From: Planococcus sp. (in: firmicutes) | GTDB lineage: Bacteria; Bacillota; Bacilli; Bacillales_A; Planococcaceae | Assembly (NCBI GenBank): GCA_030147225.1 | Contig: JASLAI010000386.1 | Location: 1-9,384 of the forward strand | Direction of reading: 5' to 3' | Length of the DNA stretch: 9,384 nucleotides | In this document: one piece after another, positions 1-6,044 of the stretch | Position numbering within the stretch: the first letter of the stretch is position 1 | Layout of the letters: each line of letters starts with the position of its first letter | The notes under the pieces: model-generated | Told to the model about the DNA's origin: nothing | The model's database searches: none | The model's input: the letters and a program-made list of their open reading frames with translations, nothing else | Program-made: the position numbers and the translations under genes

Positions 1-161
1 CATCGATGATCGGCACTCAAACCATATTGGTTGGGATTTCAGCGAAAATGAGCATGACGATTACGGAGTCAGCCATTGACCTGTCGAAATTCCAGTGCTT
101 CCAAACCTTGCAGCACGGCATTCATTATGCACTTGCACAGAATGGAAGAAGCATTATTTAA
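1..161 (+). CDS. C-terminal fragment of an RsbR-like STAS-domain protein (5' end outside window)
   Basis: An open frame enters from the left edge (first full codon at base 3) and stops at TAA 159-161, leaving about 52 residues. It reads IGTQTILVGISAKMSMTITE, then IDLSKFQCFQTLQHGIHYAL. This matches the last beta-alpha part of the STAS domain of RsbR-type stressosome proteins, where a 'IG..ci.vGI.peia.ti...gidL....t...Lq.gl..AL' pattern is typical (recalled family pattern). Such proteins are cytoplasmic and act in general stress sensing with RsbS and RsbT. The sensory N-terminal domain, the phosphorylatable Ser/Thr sites and the start codon are outside the window, so the subtype cannot be assigned. 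A strong hairpin terminator follows 4 bases after the stop, so this is the last gene of its unit. No neighbour here is related to stress signalling. Confidence 0.7.
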   Translation, partial: SMIGTQTILVGISAKMSMTITESAIDLSKFQCFQTLQHGIHYALAQNGRSII

Positions 162-165
162 AGTG

Positions 166-201
166 AAAAGACGTATCGGACCAGTGTCCGATACGTCTTT
201 T
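166..201. terminator. Bidirectional intrinsic terminator between convergent genes
   Basis: A perfect 15-bp inverted repeat pairs 166-180 with 187-201 around the 6-base loop CCAGTG. An A-run opens the left arm and a T-run closes the right arm and continues past it, so it can terminate in both directions. It lies between the stop of the STAS gene (161) and the stop of pepT (210), which converge, and probably serves both. Confidence 0.9.
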
Positions 202-209
202 TTCGTGAG

Positions 210-1427
210 TTATTTAGCAGATTTTACGATTTCGATAATGACCTTTGTTGCTTTTTCCATATTTTCAGCTGATATGAATTCGTATTTCCCATGGTAATTT
301 TCTCCGCCTGTAAAAATGTTCGGTGTTGGAAGCCCCATATAAGATAATTGGGAGCCATCCGTACCGCCGCGAACAGGAACAATATGAGGCTCAATGCCAA
401 GCGCAATCATTGCACGTTCCGCATTGTCCACAATCTCCATGACAGGTTCAATTTTTTCACGCATATTATAATACTGATCTTCAATTTCCAGGTGGATAGC
501 CTGTTCGCCATATTGCTGCTGTAGTTTTTCAGCAACAGTTTTCATATGCTGTTTCTTGTTTTCGAACTTGTCTTTGTCGAAGTCACGGATGATATAAGTT
601 AATTCCGCTGTTTCAACATTGCCGATAAAATTATTCAAATGAATGAAACCTTCGTAGTTCTCCGTCAATTCAGGAACTTCGTCTTTTGACATTTCCTGTT
701 GGAACTGAATAGCGACGGTTTGGGCATTGACCATCTTGTTTTTTGCAGAGCCGGGATGAACGCTTTTTCCGTGGACAGTCAATTTTCCGCTGGCTGCATT
801 AAAGCTTTCATATTGAAGTTCGCCAAGAGGGCCGCCGTCCATGGTATAAGCATGTTTCGCACCAAAGCGTTCTACATCGAATTTATGGGGGCCGCGGCCG
901 ATTTCTTCATCCGGTGTGAATGCCACACGGATATTTCCATGTTTGATTTCAGGATGGGCATTCAAGTATTCCATCGCTGTCATAATTTCCGCGACACCCG
1001 CTTTATTGTCTGCACCCAGAAGTGTTGTACCGTCTGTAGTTATCAAAGTATGGCCCACATAATTTTTGAGAGCAGGAAAATCCGATACCGTCATCGTAAC
1101 ACTGTCACTCAAAGGGATGTCCTGGCCGTCATAATTGTTGACGCGCTTCGGATTGACGTTTTTTCCAGTAAAGTCAGTGGCAGTATCAACATGTGCCAAA
1201 AAACCGATGACCGGAATTTCCCGCTCTGTATTGGCTGGCAATGTCCCGAATAGATAACCGAATTCGTCCATGCCGACATCCTTCAGGCCGATGCTGTTCA
1301 TTTCCTGTTCCAGTTCGCGGAGCAGATCCCACTGTCCGGCAGAGGAAGGAGTGGTGGTATTATTAAAATCTGATTGTGTATCGATTTTTGCATAACGGAC
1401 AAGCCGCTCAATCAAAGTCTCCAACAT
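210..1427 (-). CDS. pepT: Peptidase T (tripeptide aminopeptidase, M20B)
   Basis: Cytoplasmic di-zinc aminopeptidase that removes the N-terminal residue from tripeptides. The 405-residue protein has the usual family length (about 405-410). Metal and catalytic residues sit where PepT has them: His79 and Asp81 in [11 protein letters not shown], Asp140 in LLGADNKAG, Glu174 (general base) and Glu175 in [14 protein letters not shown], Asp197 in [14 protein letters not shown], and His379 in [10 protein letters not shown]. The PepT-specific [17 protein letters not shown] stretch is at 354-370. The ATG at 1427 is preferred because AGGAGG lies 7 bases before it. A longer in-frame start at 1463 adds 12 residues ([12 protein letters not shown]) and would place that ribosome site inside the gene. 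It is separated from the met operon upstream by a terminator, so it appears monocistronic. It ends 9 bp before the shared bidirectional terminator. Confidence 0.96.
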   Translation of the reverse strand: MLETLIERLVRYAKIDTQSDFNNTTTPSSAGQWDLLRELEQEMNSIGLKDVGMDEFGYLFGTLPANTEREIPVIGFLAHVDTATDFTGKNVNPKRVNNYDGQDIPLSDSVTMTVSDFPALKNYVGHTLITTDGTTLLGADNKAGVAEIMTAMEYLNAHPEIKHGNIRVAFTPDEEIGRGPHKFDVERFGAKHAYTMDGGPLGELQYESFNAASGKLTVHGKSVHPGSAKNKMVNAQTVAIQFQQEMSKDEVPELTENYEGFIHLNNFIGNVETAELTYIIRDFDKDKFENKKQHMKTVAEKLQQQYGEQAIHLEIEDQYYNMREKIEPVMEIVDNAERAMIALGIEPHIVPVRGGTDGSQLSYMGLPTPNIFTGGENYHGKYEFISAENMEKATKVIIEIVKSAK

Positions 1428-1599
1428 GTATAAACCTCCTAGATTAAATGCTGTATAAGCCAACCTGTTCTATATCTCGCTTAGGCCTTTTACTATTTGC
1501 CAAACAACACCTATCGATTAAAGCTCGGTACACCTTGTGCAGATAATAGGAGGCAACAAATCGAAAGCTGAATACAGAGAGTGTAACTTATATAGTCAT

Positions 1600-1628
1600 A
1601 TTTTAACACGAAGTGGGAAAATGGTGAA
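1600..1628 (-). promoter_or_regulatory. Candidate extended -10 SigA promoter for pepT
   Basis: On the minus strand, TTCACC (1628-1623, 4/6 to the -35 consensus) is followed by a 17-base spacer and TAAAAT (1605-1600, 5/6). A TG dinucleotide one base before the -10 makes it an extended -10. This would give a leader of about 165-170 nt before the pepT start at 1427. I saw no convincing hairpin or riboswitch in that leader and no better promoter closer to the gene. The call rests only on motif matching. Confidence 0.4.
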
Positions 1629-1674
1629 AATTGGGGATAGAGTCCATCCGAAACGCTGTACGCTCTGGCAACAG

Positions 1675-1708
1675 AAAAAACGATGCCCTATCGAGGGCAT
1701 CGTTTTTT
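1675..1708 (-). terminator. Intrinsic terminator of the metNIQ-M20 operon
   Basis: A perfect 14-bp inverted repeat pairs 1675-1688 with 1695-1708 around the loop TATCGA, with a GC-rich core (GATGCCC/GGGCATC). Six A:T pairs sit at the base on each side, so it gives a U-run on the minus-strand transcript and could also act in reverse. The stem starts on the last base of the hydrolase stop codon (1708-1710), leaving no 3' spacer. Confidence 0.9.
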
Positions 1709-2913
1709 CAGTTTTGCTGTTTAGCTTGGATGGCTGCAGCATGTGAAGTTTTTATTTGTTCCAGAAGATCAGTCTCTGTCAATAGGCGATAACCGGTGTT
1801 GGCCAATGCTTTTGCGCCTTTAATCAAGGCTTCATTGCCATGTGCTGATTTCGCGGCTTCCCGGAATTCAGCTGTGTGGGCGACTAGACTTTCGGGGCCG
1901 ATTTTAATATAGCCATGGGCAGTAGGGACTTCATAACTTATATTGCCAGCATCTGTGGAGCCGAGACCCGAAATTCGGGAATTGGCTACCGCTTCGCCTT
2001 GTGTTTCGAGTTCGCTGCGGATCACTGCATCCAAAGCAGGGGTCAAGACCAAATCGCGCACTTCATTCTGGAAACGTTCGATCTTCACTGTGGCACCGGT
2101 GGCAAGCGCGGCACCTTCTGTAATGGCACGGATTTTCCGGGCAGTCTCAGAAGTTTTCTTCCAGGAATCGCCGCGGATGTAAAACCGCGCCGAAGCATAT
2201 TCTGGAATGATGTTCGGTGCATCGCCTCCATGAGTGATGATGCCGTGGACACGTGCATCTGATGGCAATTGTTGACGCAATGCGTTGATGCTATTGAACA
2301 GTTGCAGGACTGCATCCAAAGCATTGATGCCTTCTTCGGGAGATCCTGCCGCATGAGCTGGTTTGCCGTAAAAATGGAACTCCAATGGAACGACCGCAAG
2401 AGAAGGGCCTGTGACAGCCGAGTTTCCGGAAGGGTGGAGCATGAGCGCAGCATCAATGCCTTCAAGCAAGCCGTGTTTGACGAAACTGCCTTTGGCACTG
2501 CCGTTTGGACCGCCTTCTTCAGCAGGTGTGCCAAGGACAACGACGCGTCCTCCGGTAGAGTCCAATGTTTCCGATAACGCGATCGCAGCCGCAACACTGG
2601 TCGTTCCAATAATGTTGTGGCCACAGGCATGTCCGATACCAGGGAGTGCATCATATTCAGCAAGATAGGCGATAGTCGGTCCAGGAAGAGAGCTTTTCTT
2701 ACTGGCAAAAAATGCGGTATCGTGCCCAGCAACCCCTTTATCCACGGTAAATCCAGCATCTTCAAGCAAACCGATCAATAATGAACTTGCGAAAAACTCT
2801 TTATTGCCAATTTCAGGTTTTGCATGAATAGCCTGGCTCGTTTCGATATATACTGCGCTTCGGGAATCGATTGACTGAGAAAGTGTCTGGGCTGCTTCCT
2901 TGATAAAGGTCAT
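1708..2913 (-). CDS. M20-family amidohydrolase (AbgB/PM20D2-like), last gene of the methionine transport operon
   Basis: A 401-residue cytoplasmic metal-dependent amidohydrolase of the M20D/aminoacylase type. Visible family residues are Glu86-Asp88 in YLAEYDALPGIG, Cys97 and His99 in HACGHN, Glu132-Glu133 in GTPAEEGGPNG, His160 in LMLHPSG, the dimerisation-domain start with HAAG at 187-190, GLGSTDAGN at 317-324, and His346 in VAHTAEF. The EYDALPGIGHACGHN form resembles the AbgB/PM20D2 branch, whose members cleave p-aminobenzoyl-glutamate or basic dipeptides, so the exact amide is unknown. It starts 27 bp after the metQ stop, behind its own AGGAGG 7 bases from the ATG, so it is surely cotranscribed with metNIQ. 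I infer that it frees methionine (or a related sulfur amino acid) from an N-acyl or dipeptide form brought in by the transporter. The sequence does not fix the substrate. Confidence 0.9.
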   Translation of the reverse strand: MTFIKEAAQTLSQSIDSRSAVYIETSQAIHAKPEIGNKEFFASSLLIGLLEDAGFTVDKGVAGHDTAFFASKKSSLPGPTIAYLAEYDALPGIGHACGHNIIGTTSVAAAIALSETLDSTGGRVVVLGTPAEEGGPNGSAKGSFVKHGLLEGIDAALMLHPSGNSAVTGPSLAVVPLEFHFYGKPAHAAGSPEEGINALDAVLQLFNSINALRQQLPSDARVHGIITHGGDAPNIIPEYASARFYIRGDSWKKTSETARKIRAITEGAALATGATVKIERFQNEVRDLVLTPALDAVIRSELETQGEAVANSRISGLGSTDAGNISYEVPTAHGYIKIGPESLVAHTAEFREAAKSAHGNEALIKGAKALANTGYRLLTETDLLEQIKTSHAAAIQAKQQN

Positions 2914-2940
2914 GGGAATTCCTCCTATATGGGCATGGTC

Positions 2941-3774
2941 TTATTGGTAATCAACTAATTCTTCCACAGTTACAGTAGTGGGAATCTGACCGCCTTTTGT
3001 GTGTTCGATGATAAACTCAGCAGTGTCTTCTTCCTGATATAATTCGACGATTTTCTGGTATGCTTCGTTATCTGCCTCTTCAGCACTTGCAGCAATCAAA
3101 TTAATATATGGTTTAGCTGTCTCACTTTCACGAACAATCGGGTCATCAGTTGGATTCAAGCCGGCATCAACTGCAACGCCGTTGTTGATAACTGAAGCGG
3201 CAACGTCGGGCATAGCGCGCGGTGTATGGCCTGAGACCATTGGCATAATTTCAATGCTTTTCGGATTATCGATGATATCTGCTGCGGTTCCAGTAAGTCC
3301 GGCATCTTCAGAAAGAGTAATCAGTCCTGCTTCATCAAGCAATAAAAGAGCGCGCCCCATATTGGTTGCTTCATTTGGCATTGCGATTTGTGAACCTTCA
3401 GGAATTTCATCGATGGATTCGTATTTGTCGGAATACAAGCCCATTGGTGCAATGACAGTAGAGCCGATTGGGACGATATCGATGTTATGCTCTTCAACAA
3501 ATTCGTCAAAATAAGAAATCGTCTGGAATGCATTCAAGTCCAGTTCACCTTCGGCAAGCGCGAGGTTAGGCGCTACATAATCGGAAAAGGTTTGGATCTC
3601 CAAATCAATTCCTTCTGCTTCTGCTTTATCGGCGATATAATCCCAGATGGTCGTGTCGGAACCGCTGATGCCAAGCGTCACTTTTGTAGTATCGCCTGAA
3701 CTGCTATCGTCTCCGCAAGCTGCTAACGTTAATGCTGATAGTGAAAGTAATACTGTTGCTGTAATTTTTTTCAT
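2941..3774 (-). CDS. metQ: MetQ/NlpA-family methionine-binding lipoprotein
   Basis: Solute-binding lipoprotein of the methionine ABC importer, anchored to the outer face of the membrane. The 277-residue precursor has a short charged N-terminus (MKK), a hydrophobic stretch and the lipobox LAAC with Cys20 as the lipidation site. A Ser/Asp/Gly linker to about residue 30 precedes an NlpA-type fold. Ligand-site landmarks of the family are present: NAFQ at 81-84, Tyr88, NEATNMGRALLLL at 134-146 with Arg141, INNGVAVDAGLNP at 196-208 with Asn198, and YINLIA at 223-228 with Asn225. In B. subtilis MetQ (recalled) the residue after FQ is His (FQH.PYL); here it is Thr85 (FQTISYF), so specificity may differ from plain L-methionine. 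GGAGG lies 8 bases before the ATG. It is the third gene of the operon but is separated from metI by 221 bp holding a structured element. The next gene follows after only 27 bp. Confidence 0.93.
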   Translation of the reverse strand: MKKITATVLLSLSALTLAACGDDSSSGDTTKVTLGISGSDTTIWDYIADKAEAEGIDLEIQTFSDYVAPNLALAEGELDLNAFQTISYFDEFVEEHNIDIVPIGSTVIAPMGLYSDKYESIDEIPEGSQIAMPNEATNMGRALLLLDEAGLITLSEDAGLTGTAADIIDNPKSIEIMPMVSGHTPRAMPDVAASVINNGVAVDAGLNPTDDPIVRESETAKPYINLIAASAEEADNEAYQKIVELYQEEDTAEFIIEHTKGGQIPTTVTVEELVDYQ

Positions 3775-3870
3775 GATTAATTCCTCCGGTTTTCTGTGTT
3801 TATTTTATTTAGTACTAATTTTTTCTCCGTGCCAGGCAAAACTGCATGGTCGCTTTTGCTTTTAATTGTT

Positions 3871-3995
3871 TTCTAGGCTTCGCCAGCGCGTCTTATGCCC
3901 GTCGAGGGCCCGCAGGATGCGGGTTAGCTAACCGTTGCGACAGGAAGTCGCGCTCTTAGGTTAGCTTCTGCTTTTGGGCGCTTGCGCTTTTCTTG
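3871..3995. repeat. GC-rich hairpin-dense intergenic element between metI and metQ
   Basis: The 221-bp gap between metI and metQ contains a block of about 125 bp that is much richer in GC than its flanks and packed with short inverted repeats. They are GCCC/GGGC (3897-3900 with 3906-3909), CCCGCA/TGCGGG (3909-3914 with 3918-3923, loop GGA), the perfect palindrome GGTTAGCTAACC (3922-3933), GCGAC/GTCGC (3937-3941 with 3947-3951, loop AGGAA) and GCGC-TT-GCGC (3979-3988). GGTTAGCT recurs at 3959-3966. From memory, blocks ending in GCGCTTGCGCTTTTCTT are dispersed intergenic repeats in Bacillaceae and Planococcaceae, which makes a repeat family likely. I did not search for other copies. The ends are not clear inverted repeats and there is no transposase. 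The remaining roughly 95 bp towards metQ is AT-rich and shows only the metQ ribosome site. Confidence 0.6.
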
Positions 3996-4646
3996 TCAAC
4001 TGCGTCTTACGGTTCGTGATAATACGTTTCCGAGTGTTTGAACTCCTTGGACCAATACGACTAAAATGGCAACTGTAATAAACATGACGAGCGTGTCGAA
4101 GCGCTGGTAGCCGTAAGTGATAGCTAAATCGCCGAGACCGCCTCCTCCGATGGCACCTGCCATTGCTGAAGCCCCAATCAATCCGACTACTGCAATAGTT
4201 AAAGCAAGCACTAATGAACTTAAAGCTTCCGGGATTAGGAAGCGGAAAATAATTTGCATCGGTGAGGCTCCCATTGCCTGGGCTGCTTCGATTACTCCTT
4301 TATCGACTTCCAGCAAGGAATTTTCGATCAGCCGAGCAATATAAGGTCCGGCGTAGAAGACCAATGGAACAATGGCAGCTGCTGTACCAATCGACGTTCC
4401 CACAATCAGGCGCGTCAATGGGATAATAGCGACCATTAAAATGATAAAAGGAACGGATCGGAAAATATTAATGACAACGTTCAGCACTTTTGAAATTGGT
4501 TCATTTTCCAGCAAATGTCCTTTGCGCGTTACCACCAGCAGGATACCGAGCGGAAAGCCGATCAATAAGGAAAATCCGAAAGCAGCGCCGGTCATATAGA
4601 CGGTTTCCCATAAAGCTTCTAAAATCTGTTCATAGTTAACTGACAT
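3996..4646 (-). CDS. metI: MetI-type methionine ABC transporter permease
   Basis: Membrane permease of the MetNIQ importer, 216 residues, the usual length. About five hydrophobic segments are visible: roughly 15-40, 55-80, 86-106, 140-168 and 184-204. The permease EAA loop that docks on the ATPase is EAAQAMGASPMQIIFRFLIP at 120-139. The Gly-rich AGAIGGGGLGDLAI stretch at 163-176 is typical of MetI. The ATG lies inside the end of metN: the two genes overlap by 11 bp (4636-4646) in different frames, which suggests translational coupling. The ribosome site GGAGG lies within the metN coding sequence. The stop codon directly abuts the GC-rich hairpin element that precedes metQ. Confidence 0.95.
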   Translation of the reverse strand: MSVNYEQILEALWETVYMTGAAFGFSLLIGFPLGILLVVTRKGHLLENEPISKVLNVVINIFRSVPFIILMVAIIPLTRLIVGTSIGTAAAIVPLVFYAGPYIARLIENSLLEVDKGVIEAAQAMGASPMQIIFRFLIPEALSSLVLALTIAVVGLIGASAMAGAIGGGGLGDLAITYGYQRFDTLVMFITVAILVVLVQGVQTLGNVLSRTVRRS

Positions 4647-5667
4647 AATTATTGACCTCCTCTACGTGTATATCGCTCTTTCTGATAGAGGATAAAGCCA
4701 ATTCAATTTCACTTGGTACGCCTGAAAATTCGACGATCAGGTTGCCGTACGGAATCCCTTGCAATTCGGTGATGTTGCCGAAGAGCACATTGAGATCAAC
4801 CTTAAAATCACGGGAGACACGTGACATGAACGGTTTACCGACGGAAGTTCCAGTAAATTGCAGGCGGTAAATGGCATTGTCGCTCTTGGCAGCTTGGATT
4901 TGAGCCAGTAAGGACTCGGGCAATTCATCATTCATGACAGAGCGGACAAACCGTTTGGTTGTAGGCTGCTGTGGATTGGAGAAAATATCGAATACACTGC
5001 CTTGCTCGATAACTTTTCCTGCTTCGAGAACGGCTACTTTATCGCAGATTTCTCGGATAACACCCATCTCATGAGTAATGAGCAAGATGGTGATATTGTA
5101 TTCTTTATTGATTTTGCGCAGCAGATCCAAAATCGATTTAGTCGTTTGGGGATCGAGAGCTGACGTCGCTTCATCGCATAACAGTACCGATGGATTAGTG
5201 GCTAATGCCCGGGCAATGCCAATCCGCTGTTTTTGTCCACCTGACAGCTGGTCCGGGTATTTTTGTGCTTGATCTGCAAGGCCAACAAAGTCTAGAAGAT
5301 TCTTTACTTGTTTATCAATGTCACTTTTAGGCGTCTTCGCTAGCAGCAGCGGCATTGCTACGTTGTGGTACACCGTTTTAGAATTCAGCAGATTGAAATG
5401 CTGGAAAATCATGCCGATGTCTTTTCGGATAGTGCGTATTTCTTTGCTGGACAAAGTGGAAATATCTTGCCCTTGAATCAGTACACGTCCTGCAGAAGGA
5501 CGTTCTAGCAGGTTTACGGTGCGGATCAATGAACTTTTACCGGCTCCGCTGAAGCCGATGACTCCATATATCTCGCCTGTTTCAACGGTCAGATCGATAC
5601 CGTTCAAGGCGTGAATTTCGTGTTTTCCTGATTGATAGGTTTTGGCGACGCCTTCAAATTGAATCAT
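4636..5667 (-). CDS. metN: MetN-type methionine ABC transporter ATPase with C-terminal NIL regulatory domain
   Basis: Cytoplasmic ATPase that powers MetNIQ import, 343 residues. The nucleotide-binding domain is complete: Walker A GFSGAGKSS at 38-46 (Lys44), Q-loop Gln89 in MIFQHFNLL, signature LSGGQKQR at 141-148, Walker B VLLCDEATS at 161-169 (Asp165, Glu166), D-loop SALDP and switch His199. Residues about 262-340 form the NIL (ACT-like) domain, which in E. coli MetN binds methionine and inhibits transport from inside. Retaining it suggests feedback on top of riboswitch control. GAGGAGG sits about 10 bases before the ATG. It is the first gene of the operon, behind a SigA promoter, SAM-I aptamer and terminator, and overlaps metI by 11 bp. 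Confidence 0.96.
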   Translation of the reverse strand: MIQFEGVAKTYQSGKHEIHALNGIDLTVETGEIYGVIGFSGAGKSSLIRTVNLLERPSAGRVLIQGQDISTLSSKEIRTIRKDIGMIFQHFNLLNSKTVYHNVAMPLLLAKTPKSDIDKQVKNLLDFVGLADQAQKYPDQLSGGQKQRIGIARALATNPSVLLCDEATSALDPQTTKSILDLLRKINKEYNITILLITHEMGVIREICDKVAVLEAGKVIEQGSVFDIFSNPQQPTTKRFVRSVMNDELPESLLAQIQAAKSDNAIYRLQFTGTSVGKPFMSRVSRDFKVDLNVLFGNITELQGIPYGNLIVEFSGVPSEIELALSSIRKSDIHVEEVNNYVS

Positions 5668-5717
5668 GGTGATTGAGCCTCCTCATGCTGTAATGGATCT
5701 TATTAAATCGACGAAGC

Positions 5718-5733
5718 CTCAAATACATTTGAG
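5718..5733. repeat. 16-bp palindrome between riboswitch terminator and metN ribosome site
   Basis: CTCAAAT (5718-5724) and ATTTGAG (5727-5733) form a perfect 7-bp inverted repeat around AC. It lies in the metN leader downstream of the riboswitch terminator and about 50 bases before the start codon. It could be a small mRNA hairpin formed only on read-through transcripts, or a dimeric protein operator. I do not recognise it as a known site. Confidence 0.45.
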
Positions 5734-5742
5734 ATAATAGAC

Positions 5743-5788
5743 AAAAATGAGCCTTCTTTTTTCTTAACAATAAGAAAAAAGAAGGCTC
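5743..5788 (-). terminator. SAM riboswitch terminator upstream of metN
   Basis: A perfect 18-bp stem pairs 5771-5788 with 5749-5766 around a 4-base loop (TTGT on the minus strand). It is GC-rich at the base (GAGCC/GGCTC) and is followed, after one A, by five Us (5747-5743) on the minus-strand RNA. It lies 17 bases after the 3' end of the aptamer P1 helix and before the metN ribosome site, as expected for an expression platform that stops transcription when SAM is bound. P1 3'-strand bases (GAGAA and GGAAG) can pair with the U/C-rich 5' arm of this terminator, giving a plausible but short antiterminator. Confidence 0.92.
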
Positions 5789-5805
5789 CTGTTGAAACCA
5801 TCTAA

Positions 5806-5920
5806 TTCTCATCTTCCAAATGCGCTTTTGCATTTGCTGGAGTTGGCACAGTTTTTGCGGTTAAACAAATCTGCTGCCGAAACGTCTTAGGGCCTGTCCC
5901 TCGGTTTCTCTTGATAAGAA
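5806..5920 (-). promoter_or_regulatory. SAM-I (S-box) riboswitch aptamer controlling metNIQ-M20
   Basis: On the minus strand P1 pairs TTCTTATC (5920-5913) with GATGAGAA (5813-5806). It is followed by the conserved AAGAG, then P2 GAAAC/GTTTC flanking GAGGGACAGGCCCTAAGAC with the G-A pairs of the kink-turn retained. P3 pairs GGCA-CAG with CTG-TGCC and continues with TTTG/CAAA. J3/4 is CAACTCC. P4 is CAAATGC/GCATTTG. These match the S-box architecture helix by helix. One pocket base differs: the usual GGCAACC reads GGCAGCAG, so the second A of the 'CAAC' (A46 in Thermoanaerobacter numbering) is G, at base 5874. SAM binding should favour the terminator and shut off the transport operon. The aptamer starts about 25-30 nt after the predicted transcription start. 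Confidence 0.93.
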
Positions 5921-5951
5921 AGTGATGTATGCTATTCGATTCGTGATTCCT

Positions 5952-5980
5952 ACTTTATGGTGAAATAAGAAAAAAGTCAA
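5952..5980 (-). promoter_or_regulatory. SigA promoter of the metNIQ-M20 operon
   Basis: On the minus strand TTGACT (5980-5975, 5/6 to consensus) is followed by exactly 17 bases and TAAAGT (5957-5952, 4/6). The position, about 30 bases before P1 of the SAM aptamer, is right for the riboswitch transcript. Only about 65 bp separate it from the plsY stop and I see no convincing GC-rich terminator there, so read-through from plsY is possible. Confidence 0.75.
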
Positions 5981-6044
5981 GATATATTATGAGGAAAATT
6001 TCACAAACTTTAAAATTAAAGAAATATCATAAGTAAATCCAGTG

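Noticed and set aside
1..78. Alternative frame at the left edge ending at TGA 77-79 as the real partial gene
   Set aside because: The frame ending at 161 gives a clear STAS/RsbR-type C-terminus, while the alternative gives a short polar peptide with no family pattern.
1537..1746. 69-codon plus-strand frame with an AGGAGG-like sequence near its start
   Set aside because: The AGGAGG lies after the GTG start and not before it, the frame runs through the pepT promoter region and the operon terminator, and the peptide resembles no family I know.
2085..2765. Long open frame (226 codons) on the minus strand inside the M20 gene
   Set aside because: It is a shifted-frame shadow of a complete M20 enzyme with all metal ligands, has no ribosome site and no recognisable protein features.
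210..2913. pepT and the M20 hydrolase as a tandem duplication
   Set aside because: They belong to different M20 branches (B and D type), with different metal-site motifs ([10 protein letters not shown] against HACGHN), and share only the fold.
3790..3840. Possible separate promoter for metQ (TTGCCT with TAGTAC on the minus strand)
   Set aside because: The spacer is 16 bases and the -10 match is poor, so the operon transcript from 5952-5980 explains metQ well enough.
3800..3850. Tiny minus-strand frame (about 10 codons, MQFCLARRKN) between the GC-rich element and metQ
   Set aside because: It has no ribosome binding site and is too short to support.
6005..6022. AT-only inverted repeat CTTTAA/TTAAAG downstream of plsY as a terminator
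   Set aside because: The stem is six A:T pairs with a 2-base loop and no U-run, too weak to call.
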